Below are positions 12,604-21,621 of a stretch of 23,823 nt of DNA, piece after piece. A program made the translations under genes and the position numbers. The notes under the pieces were generated by a model that was given only the letters and a program-made list of their open reading frames with translations, had not been told where the DNA came from and did no database searches. Within the stretch, counting starts at the first letter, position 1. The number at the start of each line of letters is the position of its first letter. This DNA comes from a virus. The stretch is from IMG/VR virus record IMGVR_UViG_3300042924_002411, positions 1 through 23,823 of that record. One strand, given 5' to 3'.

Positions 12604-14862
12604 CTATCGTATTAAGTTGGTTAAATCTATGTGTGGTGCTGCTAACAATTTGAACTGTGTTGTACCTCTTATAACTGGTTTACTTTTCGCTGATATTATG
12701 AACCCTGCATATTGATTATCCAAGTATGTAAAGGTAACATAACTATAAGGATTATCCTCTATTAAATTGTATAAATTTATTACTTCTTTGGTTTCAAATT
12801 CAAAGATTACAGGTTGGAATAATACATCCTCATCAGGGCATAAGTCACTAATTAGAACCGCACCACCTTCATTGAAGTCTAATGCTCCATTTGTATAGGT
12901 AATCATTTTAGCGTTATTTATATTATTCATTCCGCTTAATTGGAAGTTAAGTGAATTTGCATCATTAAGTTTTAACAATGAACGGAAGTAAGCACCATTT
13001 CTAAATAGAGAACGCTGAGGTGAAAAAAGTATGTTGTATGCCGTTGAAGGAGAATATATATTTTGTATCTCCCAAGTACCTACTACTATCGGTGTTCGGT
13101 ATAAAAGGTAATAAGGTGTTGTAACATAAGAAGTACCATTATATAATTGGAAATTTCCACTACTATCTTCATTTTTATGAATGGCAAATACATCATTATC
13201 GGTTGAAGCATCAGATATTGTTTTATTCGTGTAATTGATACGAGTAAATTCAATCCCAAATCTATCACAACGAATAGGACTAATATAATCCGCAGTAGCA
13301 TTAATTCTTACTAATGGACTTAATCTTACAGTCTCGTTATTAAACTCATCTTTACCATTAGTGATTTCATTAATTCCATCTCCTTTTTGGTCATAAGAAA
13401 AATTTTGATTTCCTATCTTTAAGTTTACAAATGCCTCAGATGTGAATGGAGTTATTTTAAGATTTTTTACACTTCCAATATTACCATACCCTGCACCTTG
13501 AGAATTTATAAATACATTTGTTTTATCTTGTAAATGACAAGTGTTTGTAGTTTTATCGTAATAAAATGCTACTCCAAACTTTGTGTTTAGAAACTTGAAT
13601 AGTTCAGAAAATGATATTTTTAATTTACTACCTTTAAAATTTCTTATACCATCACCTGATGTAATTACTATTTGACTTGGGAATTGAGATTCAATAGTAT
13701 GGTCAATAAAATTAGGAGTTTGGTCAGGTTGCCCTAAATTGTTCTTCCCTATTTCATTAATAAGATATTGCATTACATCAACTGCTTTTAAAGTTGGATG
13801 ATATGAACCTACATATTTATTTTGAAAATAAACAGAAAAATCTAAAGCAGAAACTCCAGTAGACCATTGTGAGTTTAATGCCGCAGGATTTGGATCGTTA
13901 CTCCCCAATGGTCCACCTGCAAGAAAATGACCTAATTGTAAATAATGATTTGATGGCAATGTATATTGTACAGTTATAGTACTAATATTATATATACCAG
14001 TACTATTACTTGAAATACCTGTTGGTGATATATAAATATCAGTAATACCACCTACTATACCAACACCATTAGAGTCAGTTTCAATAAGTCTTATTGTAAA
14101 ATATTTAATACCTGTTATTCCTTGTGTATTAATTATATAACTACCACTTAAAGTTATTGTATAATCTACTGATGTAGTTTCTTCATTTTTAATAAATCCT
14201 TTTTGTGGAGGAGTTTGAGTTACATCAAAATATCTTTGCAAAAAATTAGTTCCTTCATACGCATAAAAAGATAAAAACGGAAATTCATCAAATGTATTAA
14301 TTCCAGCAATTGTACCACCATCAACACTTGTCCAAAATAATTTAGATTGCAAAGCAACTCCATCATTATATACATACTTAGCATCAGCATTACCATCCAA
14401 TGCAAACTCATAAGGTGTATCTTCTCTTGCCTTTAACTTTGCAGGGAAACCGCTTTCCATTATTGGTACAACAACGTAATCAAACTCATCAGTAGTTTTA
14501 GATAAATCCAAATCTCCAATAAAAAATGTTTCGTAATCGAATACCGCAGTATCACTATTAAACTTTTCTACAAGCAACTCGCACTTAGCTTCAATGCCAT
14601 AAGTATATTGTAAGTAACGAAGTATCAATGCACCATCCTTGTGAAACTTTAAAGGTGTTGCGTATGATGTAAACATTCCGTAGTAAGTAAACCCACGTTC
14701 CCAACCAACTTCATATTCTTGCCATCCTTCAGGCGCACGAGCAAGTTCAGTTTTAGCTGATGTAGTATCTACCGTACCGCCTGTTACATAATAGTATTCG
14801 TATGCTAATGCAGATATATCATAATACCTTAGATAATGTCTATATGGTTTAGGTTGCGCCAT
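12604..14862 (-). CDS. Tail-tip / baseplate-hub candidate, 752 aa
   Basis: The product begins MAQPKPYRHYLRYYDISALA and is a long beta-rich protein of a kind found next to the tape measure in Bacteroidetes prophages. Its place right after the tape measure, overlapping it by 1 nt, is where tail-tip (Dit/Tal) proteins are encoded in siphoviruses. Residues about 300-450 include an insert with VMQYLINEIGKNNLG and FLNTKFGVAFYYDKTT, plausible hub-like domains. No signal peptide or enzyme motif is seen. It is probably a structural hub that ends the tail and binds the fibres. The assignment is by context and length. Confidence 0.65.
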   Translation of the reverse strand: MAQPKPYRHYLRYYDISALAYEYYYVTGGTVDTTSAKTELARAPEGWQEYEVGWERGFTYYGMFTSYATPLKFHKDGALILRYLQYTYGIEAKCELLVEKFNSDTAVFDYETFFIGDLDLSKTTDEFDYVVVPIMESGFPAKLKAREDTPYEFALDGNADAKYVYNDGVALQSKLFWTSVDGGTIAGINTFDEFPFLSFYAYEGTNFLQRYFDVTQTPPQKGFIKNEETTSVDYTITLSGSYIINTQGITGIKYFTIRLIETDSNGVGIVGGITDIYISPTGISSNSTGIYNISTITVQYTLPSNHYLQLGHFLAGGPLGSNDPNPAALNSQWSTGVSALDFSVYFQNKYVGSYHPTLKAVDVMQYLINEIGKNNLGQPDQTPNFIDHTIESQFPSQIVITSGDGIRNFKGSKLKISFSELFKFLNTKFGVAFYYDKTTNTCHLQDKTNVFINSQGAGYGNIGSVKNLKITPFTSEAFVNLKIGNQNFSYDQKGDGINEITNGKDEFNNETVRLSPLVRINATADYISPIRCDRFGIEFTRINYTNKTISDASTDNDVFAIHKNEDSSGNFQLYNGTSYVTTPYYLLYRTPIVVGTWEIQNIYSPSTAYNILFSPQRSLFRNGAYFRSLLKLNDANSLNFQLSGMNNINNAKMITYTNGALDFNEGGAVLISDLCPDEDVLFQPVIFEFETKEVINLYNLIEDNPYSYVTFTYLDNQYAGFIISAKSKPVIRGTTQFKLLAAPHIDLTNLIR

Positions 14863-17327
14863 TATCTTATGTTTGCTTGTTTATATGATTCAAATCCACC
14901 CAATCCGTTATATGTTGCAGTTAGGTTCTTAGACTTTGTTACGCTGATTAACTCATCAATCTTTTCAGTATTGCGTTCAAATTCTGCTATCAATGCCATT
15001 TGTAACTTATCAGTAGTAACAGTTCCTTGTTTTGCAAGTGCTACATACGCTGAGTTCTTTATCAATTCGTTGTGAGGTATAACATCCGCACCTTGTGGGA
15101 TGTAAGCAAGACTTGGAGTTGATGGTGTAAGTGTTACCTTACCATCAGTAGTTACGATTGCCTCTTGTCCTATCTCACCAACGATAGCGTGTTCTGCTTT
15201 ACCGCCTTTACGACCTTTTGCATATTGTGGAAGTGGTGTTGCAATAACTTTAGCTAATTCTGCTGCACCTAATGCTGCTGCAACTGCTGCCATTATTTGA
15301 CCATAACCTGGAATGCTTAAATTAGCCATAACTGCTTCAGCAGTTTTAGCTATAATATTTACTATTGATAATGCTTTATTTAATGCCGCTTGTTTTCTTA
15401 ATGCAGTAACTCTATCTCTATCAATTTGTTTTTGTTTAGCCTCAGTTTGTGCTTGTAATTTTTGCTTTTGTTTTTCTTTTTCTGCTGATGAAAATCCTGA
15501 GTTTTCAATAAACCTAAGTTCATTATCATAAAGTAGTTTTAATGCTTTATCACGTTTATCAATAGCCAAAAGTTCTCTTTCGGTAATTGCATCGCTTATA
15601 GCAGATAATGCAGAAGTAGCATCATTTGTTATTTGAACGATAGCGTTCAACATTTCTTTAGTCTTCTGTACTCTTACTTTATTACTATCTTCAGCAATTT
15701 TATTTTTATCTGCTTCAATACGTTTTTGATTTGCGTGTTCAGAAAGTTGAAGATTTAATTGAGCCGCTTCAGGGTCTCCAAGTCCTTGTGGATATTCTGC
15801 TGCAATATCATCATTAATAGATTCAAACATTCCCTTATAGGCATCTCCTAATGCTTTTACGGTTGCAGGAGATAAGCCTGTTGATGGCAAATTATCTTCA
15901 ATCCATTTAACGTGAATTTCAATTTCTTTGATTATCTTTTCTTTCTTTTTACCTTTGCTCAAATCGTTACCATCCAATTTAATACCACCAGCGTTAGCTG
16001 CTGCATCATATTCACCTATTGCATTGGCTGCTTTATTCATTGAATTTTCTAATTCATTATTTCGATTTGTTAATTTCTCAATTTCAGATGACATTGAAGA
16101 AATTGCATTAGTTGATTTATTTGCTCTTTCAACAATCAAATTATAATAATTATCATTTCTATTTATAGTTTTAGTTTGTTCTAAAAATATTTTTTGATTT
16201 TCTTTTTCAAGTATTAACTTAGCCTTTAATTCATCTATATTTTTTTCATTAGAATATTTTTCAGCTGCATTTTTATCAATATCTGCTTGTGCTGCTCTTG
16301 CCATTGATACTGCTATTAAAGCCTTGCCAATTAATTTAATTGCTTCTGATGCTTTACCTGCTGCAATTTCTTCTGCTGAATAATTTTTTAATGCTGTTGG
16401 ATAAAGTTCTTGCAATTCTTTTGCCGCCCTAATGTGTTGTTCTTTACTTAAATTATGGTCATTTAATTGCCTTGTAAGTGATTCAAATTTTCCTGTTTGT
16501 TTGCCAATATCTTCACTTAATTCTTTAGCTGCTTTTTTCGCCTCTGCATTACCATTTACAATTTTATTATAAAACTCTTCTATTTGAGGAAATAATTGAA
16601 CTATCGCCTCACCTGCCAAATTAAATATACCTGCAATACCAAGACCAGGCAATATGTAAGCTAACTGTCTAATACCACCCCATACCTTAGATATTGCTGA
16701 ACCATAGTTACCTACGTTATCTCTATTATTACCAAGTTCTTTATGTAACCCTACAAATTGGTCTCTTAATTTATTTGATTCTGCTGCCGCTAATTTAAAT
16801 TGTTCGCTATTTTTCCCATAAGTAACACCTGCTTCAAGTGCGGCTTTTTCAGCTAACTTATGAGCATCTCTAAGTTTTATATATGCACTTGCTTGTATTT
16901 CTGCCGCTTTTGTTTCTTTTGCTAAATTAGCAATAGCTTTTTGTGCCGCAGCCTCTTCTTTTAAACGTAAATCTAATTTCGCTTTTTCAATGTTAACTTT
17001 TTCTTTATCAGTTTTAGCTTGTTGAGTAGCAGTTTGTTCTAACTTAGTTGCTGTAATCTGCTCTTGTTGTCTTAATTTCTCATACGCTACCGCAGCCTTA
17101 TTAGTTGCCTCAGTAGCTTTAGCAGTAGTGATATTCATCTTCTCTAATGCCGTAGTCATTTGCGCTAATCCTTTCGCATTAGAAATTTCTGTGTTCAAAG
17201 TTTTAGCTTGAGTTACCGCTACCTTGAACTCATCTACCATTAACTTTAATAGGTTAGTAGTTTCTTGGACTTGATTTCTCGCTTCCTGCCCAATTATTTC
17301 ATCTATACTGCCGTTAGCGTTTGCCAT
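14862..17327 (-). CDS. Tape-measure protein, 821 aa
   Basis: It is the longest gene in the window. Residues 1-210 are a coiled coil rich in Ala, Lys, Glu and Gln; a short LGNNRDNVGNYG motif (198-209) precedes a hydrophobic segment (about 218-247). Another charged helical region leads to a second hydrophobic stretch of Ala, Ile and Val near 650-690 (AAVAAALGAAELAKVIA), then YAKGRKGGKAEHAIVGEIGQEAI, a motif typical of tape-measure C-termini. The protein sets tail length and helps DNA entry. From the usual rule of about 0.15 nm per residue the tail would be near 120 nm, an inference only. Confidence 0.88.
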   Translation of the reverse strand: MANANGSIDEIIGQEARNQVQETTNLLKLMVDEFKVAVTQAKTLNTEISNAKGLAQMTTALEKMNITTAKATEATNKAAVAYEKLRQQEQITATKLEQTATQQAKTDKEKVNIEKAKLDLRLKEEAAAQKAIANLAKETKAAEIQASAYIKLRDAHKLAEKAALEAGVTYGKNSEQFKLAAAESNKLRDQFVGLHKELGNNRDNVGNYGSAISKVWGGIRQLAYILPGLGIAGIFNLAGEAIVQLFPQIEEFYNKIVNGNAEAKKAAKELSEDIGKQTGKFESLTRQLNDHNLSKEQHIRAAKELQELYPTALKNYSAEEIAAGKASEAIKLIGKALIAVSMARAAQADIDKNAAEKYSNEKNIDELKAKLILEKENQKIFLEQTKTINRNDNYYNLIVERANKSTNAISSMSSEIEKLTNRNNELENSMNKAANAIGEYDAAANAGGIKLDGNDLSKGKKKEKIIKEIEIHVKWIEDNLPSTGLSPATVKALGDAYKGMFESINDDIAAEYPQGLGDPEAAQLNLQLSEHANQKRIEADKNKIAEDSNKVRVQKTKEMLNAIVQITNDATSALSAISDAITERELLAIDKRDKALKLLYDNELRFIENSGFSSAEKEKQKQKLQAQTEAKQKQIDRDRVTALRKQAALNKALSIVNIIAKTAEAVMANLSIPGYGQIMAAVAAALGAAELAKVIATPLPQYAKGRKGGKAEHAIVGEIGQEAIVTTDGKVTLTPSTPSLAYIPQGADVIPHNELIKNSAYVALAKQGTVTTDKLQMALIAEFERNTEKIDELISVTKSKNLTATYNGLGGFESYKQANIR

Positions 17328-17469
17328 CTTCTTCTAATTGGTTAAAATAGTCCGTTAAAAAGTCTTCGTCTTCCTTCCTTTGCAAATATATATCAATCAT
17401 CTTATTATACAACCAAGAGGTTGCAAATGTGCAAATAACACCGCCAATAAAACAAGCTAAGTATATCAT
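17314..17469 (-). CDS. Small membrane protein before the tape measure, 51 aa
   Basis: ATG at 17469 overlaps the upstream stop (17466-17468) as ATGA, and its TAA at 17314-17316 lies inside the tape-measure start (14-nt overlap). The product starts MIYLACFIGGVICTFATSWL, one clear membrane helix (about 2-20), then a charged tail with Glu and Asp (LQRKEDEDF, LEEDGKR). It is too short for usual cut-offs. The overlaps on both sides argue for a real gene. An inner-membrane factor of infection, such as superinfection exclusion, or a minor tail factor are both possible. Confidence 0.65.
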   Translation of the reverse strand: MIYLACFIGGVICTFATSWLYNKMIDIYLQRKEDEDFLTDYFNQLEEDGKR

Positions 17470-18086
17470 ATATTTTGTCTATTTAATTGTTCTGCGTATT
17501 GCTTGTATTTCACTACATAAGCACAATACATCCTAAGAGATATATCATCCGTTACGGACATCTTGAATGCCGTTGAAATCTCAACCAACATTGAGTAAAA
17601 GTAATCTCTTGTGTAACTTCCTTTAGTCTTTGGTAATGCGTTCTGCATAACTTGTAGGTCAACCGATTCCAACTTCAAGTGCGGTTCAATCTGCATTATC
17701 AACTTCTCTATGTTCTCATCAGAAAACTCCAATGCTTGTGTAGGATACTCAAAGGACATAAGCAAGTCAAACATATCCTTGCTCCTTGACATTAGCAACA
17801 TCTCAATAGTCTTAGCGGTAACGATAACCCTTGAACGTAGAGTTACTATCTCCTTGTTCTGATCCATTGATTGTTCTAACTGCTTACCGCCAATAGATTC
17901 GCAAAACTCAATGTAAATATCTTCAAAGTTATCAATATCTTCGGTGTTACCATCTACGATTGCATCAATGAATACTCGTAGTGGCATATCAATAGAGTTA
18001 TAGAGGCGTGTAATATTCAACGGCTTTATAACCTCGCTTTTGCGCTGTTTCCAAATCCGTTGTATAATACTTTTTATCCTCTTCAT
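17466..18086 (-). CDS. Tail assembly chaperone-position protein, up to 206 aa
   Basis: The helical, acidic product lies between tail tube and tape measure, where tail assembly chaperones are coded. From the ATG at 18086 it has 206 residues and overlaps the upstream gene by 89 nt. From an internal ATG at 17987 (MPLRVFIDAIVDGN) it has 173 residues and starts 10 nt after that gene's stop. The first 33 residues are very basic and use rarer codons (AGG, CGG, CGC, CTC), favouring the short form. But the run PLNITRLYNSIDMPLRVFIDA reads through the internal start as if one domain, favouring the long form. A +1 or -2 frameshift fusion is also possible. Confidence 0.68.
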   Translation of the reverse strand: MKRIKSIIQRIWKQRKSEVIKPLNITRLYNSIDMPLRVFIDAIVDGNTEDIDNFEDIYIEFCESIGGKQLEQSMDQNKEIVTLRSRVIVTAKTIEMLLMSRSKDMFDLLMSFEYPTQALEFSDENIEKLIMQIEPHLKLESVDLQVMQNALPKTKGSYTRDYFYSMLVEISTAFKMSVTDDISLRMYCAYVVKYKQYAEQLNRQNI

Positions 18087-18204
18087 CGAAATATACTACT
18101 ATTATTTTGTTTTCATTTATTGCTCGTTCTTTAGCCAATTTACCATACGTTGGTAACTTAGCCTTCTCTCTCTCACACGGCAAACATATTTTAACCTTAG
18201 CCAT
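17998..18204 (-). CDS. Small tail-region protein, 68 aa
   Basis: ATG at 18204 overlaps the upstream stop by 8 nt (ATGGCTAA). The product begins MAKVKICLPCEREKAKLPTY, with a CxxC-like pair of Cys residues, and ends in a DEEDKKYYTTDLETAQKRGYKAVEYYTPL-like segment that looks like a compact alpha/beta fold. No family is recognised. Its 3' 89 nt may also code the N-terminus of the next gene in another frame. Codon use in this frame is typical of the window, so it is probably the primary reading. Confidence 0.68.
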   Translation of the reverse strand: MAKVKICLPCEREKAKLPTYGKLAKERAINENKIIVVYFDEEDKKYYTTDLETAQKRGYKAVEYYTPL

Positions 18205-18631
18205 TTACTTGCCGTCTTACTCTTTTCATAAAGGCATCGAAAAATACACCATTTCTATACTCATCCAAGTTATCCTTGTTCAATCCGAATGCGTTAGGAT
18301 ACCAACCAAGTAACTTTGCCGTCTTGCCATCCGTACTCTTGATGACGTAGTTCTTAGCCGATATATCCATAAACATTCCTGCTTGAAAAGAACCAGTTAG
18401 GTACAAGTCAACATTACCATCTGCTCGTGGATTCATCTTAAACTTCTTATCTGCGTACCAAGGTAATGCGTATTCGCCCATTGCTTGTCCATCATTGCCT
18501 TCACCACTTAACATCTGCTCCTTATTGTAATCCAAGAACTCTTTTTGAGTATCTCTCATAGAATCCATACCACATATATCAAGGTCTTTTTGCAACCCTT
18601 TAAATCGTTGGTATTTCTCTTGAATTGTCAT
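18197..18631 (-). CDS. Tail/neck completion candidate, 144 aa
   Basis: The frame opens at 18652, but the start at 18631 (MTIQEKYQRFKGL) is preferred because the earlier ATG lies inside a strong stem (18650-18656). The product is helical at first (about 1-45), then has an LYLTGSFQAGMF segment near 76-87, a LLGWYPNAFGL segment and a basic RVRRQVNG end. The (L)TG-F motif and basic tail recall phage virion-morphogenesis or minor tail proteins of the gpG/HK97-gp10 type. The similarity is weak. It overlaps the next gene by 8 nt. Confidence 0.65.
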   Translation of the reverse strand: MTIQEKYQRFKGLQKDLDICGMDSMRDTQKEFLDYNKEQMLSGEGNDGQAMGEYALPWYADKKFKMNPRADGNVDLYLTGSFQAGMFMDISAKNYVIKSTDGKTAKLLGWYPNAFGLNKDNLDEYRNGVFFDAFMKRVRRQVNG

Positions 18632-18633
18632 AA

Positions 18634-18665
18634 GGTAATGGAGGGTACGCATTACCGCACCCTCC
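18634..18665 (-). promoter_or_regulatory. Two mutually exclusive hairpins before a start codon
   Basis: Stem A pairs 18640-18646 with 18659-18665 (GGAGGGT/ACCCTCC, 12-nt loop). Stem B pairs 18634-18640 with 18650-18656 (GGTAATG/CATTACC, 9-nt loop). They overlap, so only one can form at a time. They fill most of the 41-nt gap between the 64-codon gene and the start at 18631, and B encloses the alternative ATG at 18652. There is no T-run after either, so translational control is likelier than termination. Confidence 0.45.
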
Positions 18666-18672
18666 CTATTTG

Positions 18673-18867
18673 TTATTTGTTTTTACCTTTAGGCTTGTCC
18701 TCAGTTTCGCTTGTCGCAATAGAATATATATTACGCATCCATTCCTCAGTTACTCCCCAACATTCAGCATAAGGCTGTTTATTAAGAAATTCATTGACAT
18801 CCGAGCAATCGGTTATCCATTTAATAGGAATATTTATGTTGTCCATTAAAATTGAATCTGTTGCCAT
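18673..18867 (-). CDS. Hypothetical tail-region protein, 64 aa
   Basis: ATG at 18867 shares one base with the tail-tube stop (TAATG). The product begins MATDSILMDNINIPIKWITD, contains a Trp- and Met-rich centre (ECWGVTEEWMRNIYSIA) and ends in a Lys-rich tail (EDKPKGKNK). No family is recognised. Genes at this place often code tail assembly factors or small tube-binding proteins. Confidence 0.68.
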   Translation of the reverse strand: MATDSILMDNINIPIKWITDCSDVNEFLNKQPYAECWGVTEEWMRNIYSIATSETEDKPKGKNK

Positions 18868-19865
18868 TATGCTCCGAATGTTGTAGTTAATGATGTATTA
18901 CCAAAACCTGAAACTCCACCTGTTCCTAAAGCTGTTACACTTGGTGAGTTAATAGTAATTTCCTGACCAGAAGTAGGGATAGTAGTAGATATTGTCAACG
19001 TAAGTATCTTAGTTGTAGTACTATAAGAGAATGCTGTATTGCCTGATGCTATAACAGTATTTGCTGAGTTATTAGTAACTACCCAATTCGATGCAGCAAT
19101 AGCTACCAATGAAGCACCATATGTATCTCCTAAATCTACTGCGCCACCATCGGTAGTAACTCTGAATCTAACAATACCTGTTGCTGCTGAACCTGCCGTA
19201 TGTAATTTGAACTCTAAGTTACGCAAACCTACGATGTTATTAACCTTTTGTGAAGTAGGTAATACATAGTAAGCCATTGATTGCATCAACTCGTTAGCAT
19301 CAGAGAATATCAATCCGATCTTGTGTGTTGTAACACCATCAGCAGATAACTTAGGCAAAGGACAGATAATCAAGTCAAGGCTAAGACCTTGAAGTACGTT
19401 ACCAAGAGTATTATCATCAGGTGTAGTTCCGATTACCGCATTCGCAGTCTTATCGAATAACAATACATCGTATGAATCTTGATGTCCTTCAAAAGTAGTA
19501 AGCATAACATCGTAGTTCATACCACCATTCTTATACTCCCACTCAAAGTAGAACTTACCTTTCTTACCAAGAATCATTGAGCCATATCCTGTTGAAGTAG
19601 TAGTCGTTTCCGTACTCTTATCTTCAATGTTTATGAACTTACCGATTGGGTAACCTCTTAATGATTCAGTAGGGTTTTGCGCTGAACCTGCTACTGATGA
19701 GCCATTCAAGACTGAGAATAAAGTCTGAACGTGCGTTTGTGTGAACTTAGTCCCTTTTGGGATAAGCATAAATTTTTCAATAGTTCCAAAGTCGAAGGAA
19801 CATTGAGGAATCCCTGTATTACTATTCGCAGTATTACAAGCGATTATGTTTGTGTATGTAGGCAT
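18867..19865 (-). CDS. Major tail (tube) protein candidate, 332 aa
   Basis: The product begins MPTYTNIIACNTANSNTGIP and is beta-rich with a FDFGTIEKFMLIPKGTKFT region, fitting a tail-tube subunit. Residues 230-332 form a Ser/Thr-rich region, probably a separate Ig-like beta domain of the kind added to tail tubes to bind cell surface sugars (IVRFRVTTDGG, then LTLTISTTIPTSGQEITIN). Position between the neck genes and the assembly/tape-measure genes is that of the tube. The identity is by context and composition, since no family signature is plain. Confidence 0.65.
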   Translation of the reverse strand: MPTYTNIIACNTANSNTGIPQCSFDFGTIEKFMLIPKGTKFTQTHVQTLFSVLNGSSVAGSAQNPTESLRGYPIGKFINIEDKSTETTTTSTGYGSMILGKKGKFYFEWEYKNGGMNYDVMLTTFEGHQDSYDVLLFDKTANAVIGTTPDDNTLGNVLQGLSLDLIICPLPKLSADGVTTHKIGLIFSDANELMQSMAYYVLPTSQKVNNIVGLRNLEFKLHTAGSAATGIVRFRVTTDGGAVDLGDTYGASLVAIAASNWVVTNNSANTVIASGNTAFSYSTTTKILTLTISTTIPTSGQEITINSPSVTALGTGGVSGFGNTSLTTTFGA

Positions 19866-19870
19866 AATTT

Positions 19871-21061
19871 TTAATTTGTTTTATAAAATGATTGTGAATT
19901 TAAATATTGTCCGTCAACCAAAACGCTATAAGTTACATCCGTAGGCGATAATGGTTTTTGTTGGTTAATTGTTGTTGTTATTTCAGTTGTATCTAATACA
20001 TAAGGTGCAAAGAATTGTTGGTATTGTAGGTTACCGCCACTTGATGTCAATTCAATTTGTTCTATGTTTTTTTCAGAATAAATAAATTTATGAGTAACGT
20101 CAAATGGGTAATCGCTATAATCTACTCCTGATACAACAAAGTTGTTTAAATAATGCTTAACAAATGTAGTGCATTTAACAGCATTGCCACTTTTGACGTA
20201 GAATCCGAAATATAATTTACTCCTTGTTGTACCATCATCTCCAATAACGTATCCATAGTAACTGCCATCTTCCAACCCTAAAGTTTGAAACAACACAGTG
20301 TCTCCATCAACTTCTATCTTCTTGTTACCCATATTTTCTTGAGAAGATATAGGATAATACAAGTAATAACTTGGAGTAGGAACTACACCATTGATGTATT
20401 GTGCATTATTTAGAGTTACACCTATTACATAATTAGTAGCCGAAATACTTAACTCCGCTACGTTATTCAAGTATGTTAACTGAACTGGAGGCCCGTAGTT
20501 AAACCCAACACAACGTGATGGTACAACTCCTAACTTCAATCCGCTTATAATAATACCATCAACGCAATCAGGAAGTAAGTACTTAGTATTACCTTGTGTT
20601 CCATCAACCCCTAAGTGCATATTATCTGTCTTTGTATGCTCAATGGATATACCATAACCTAAGAAGTAAGGTGATTCGGCAAGTACCGACATCAACTCAG
20701 CATAGATAGGATATAATATTGGTGTGTAATTATCTACTTCTCTGTCCTCACTCTCTTTTGTGGGTGTAGATGGTGTTACAATCACCAATGTCAATGATAC
20801 TTCAACAAGGTCGGTGTTAGCTTTATACTTCTCATCAAAGTTGCGTAATAATGCAACAAGAGGATACTTTGCTTCATCAAATGTTGCAACCTGAGATTCC
20901 TTACTTAGCCTTTCCATTAACTTAATCCAAGTCTCGCATTTGAATGATACTCTTGGAATGTCAAGTGATGCTTCATCTATTAAGTTAGTCTCTACCTCGC
21001 TAACAATCGCCTTCATAATTGAAGGTATAGATACAGGAAGTGAAGTATAGGTTGCTCCCAT
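19871..21061 (-). CDS. Neck / tail-completion structural protein, 396 aa
   Basis: The N-terminal 130 residues (start MGATYTSLPVSIPSIMKAIV; KYPLVALLRNFDEKYKANTD at about 66-85) are a mixed alpha/beta domain resembling head-tail joining or tail-terminator-like proteins of Bacteroidetes prophages. After about residue 190 it becomes beta-rich with many Tyr and Asn residues, like an added virion-surface domain (SISATNYVIGVTLNNA). It lies between the connector candidate and the tail tube, overlapping the former by 1 nt. It is larger than usual tail-terminator proteins, so a fusion of a neck domain with a decoration domain is likely. Function is inferred from position. Confidence 0.62.
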   Translation of the reverse strand: MGATYTSLPVSIPSIMKAIVSEVETNLIDEASLDIPRVSFKCETWIKLMERLSKESQVATFDEAKYPLVALLRNFDEKYKANTDLVEVSLTLVIVTPSTPTKESEDREVDNYTPILYPIYAELMSVLAESPYFLGYGISIEHTKTDNMHLGVDGTQGNTKYLLPDCVDGIIISGLKLGVVPSRCVGFNYGPPVQLTYLNNVAELSISATNYVIGVTLNNAQYINGVVPTPSYYLYYPISSQENMGNKKIEVDGDTVLFQTLGLEDGSYYGYVIGDDGTTRSKLYFGFYVKSGNAVKCTTFVKHYLNNFVVSGVDYSDYPFDVTHKFIYSEKNIEQIELTSSGGNLQYQQFFAPYVLDTTEITTTINQQKPLSPTDVTYSVLVDGQYLNSQSFYKTN

Positions 21062-21621
21062 TAGATGCCGAATGTATTAATCTTTCTATATAAGTTTACG
21101 AACTCTTGAGACCTTGCATAATAATCGTTGCCTATCCAAGATGGATATATGTCTTGATTAGCGTATAAGAATCCGTATAGCTTGATATTAAAATCAACCA
21201 TCTCATTCCAAGCACTACACATTGGAATCTCAGGAGAGACACGAGTAGCGTTTTCCGCTACCGTGTTCACCTGACCAATTCCTGTTGTTTGTTGTGCGTT
21301 GTTTTTCAACAACTGATAATAAATGTAATTCGCTATGGGATTCGTACCAACCGATGCAAAACCATACCATTTCTCCGTGCGACCTGTCCAAACATCAGTA
21401 TAGGTAACCCCATCTCTGATATTCTTGTAAATAGTCGTATTAGTTAATAAACCATTCTCAAATAAATCATATAACTCGTAACCAAGTATATATTGCAAAT
21501 ACTCAGGCTCATATTTATTAATGAACGCAGTAGCTTTTGCACCTTCTACGGTAGCTTGTGAAGTTACATTAGGTAAATAAATATTACCTGCGAAATGATT
21601 TAATTGAGTTATTTGGCTCAT
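21061..21621 (-). CDS. Head-tail connector candidate, 186 aa
   Basis: The product starts MSQITQLNHFAGNIYLPNV and has a helical N-terminal part (EPEYLQYILGYELYDLF at 38-54), a middle strand-rich region (WTGRTEKWYGFASVG) and a C-terminal helix set. This is like the gp6 or DUF6712 type connector proteins seen after capsid genes in Bacteroidetes prophages. The helix pattern L-x-x-x-LG-x-L-Y-x-L is characteristic. It would sit between portal and tail in the neck. It shares one base with both neighbours. Confidence 0.6.
   Translation of the reverse strand: MSQITQLNHFAGNIYLPNVTSQATVEGAKATAFINKYEPEYLQYILGYELYDLFENGLLTNTTIYKNIRDGVTYTDVWTGRTEKWYGFASVGTNPIANYIYYQLLKNNAQQTTGIGQVNTVAENATRVSPEIPMCSAWNEMVDFNIKLYGFLYANQDIYPSWIGNDYYARSQEFVNLYRKINTFGI

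Noticed and set aside
17998-18086. Programmed -1 frameshift of the lambda G/GT type
   Set aside because: The frames differ by +1 (or -2), and no canonical slippery heptamer was seen, so only a general frameshift possibility is kept.
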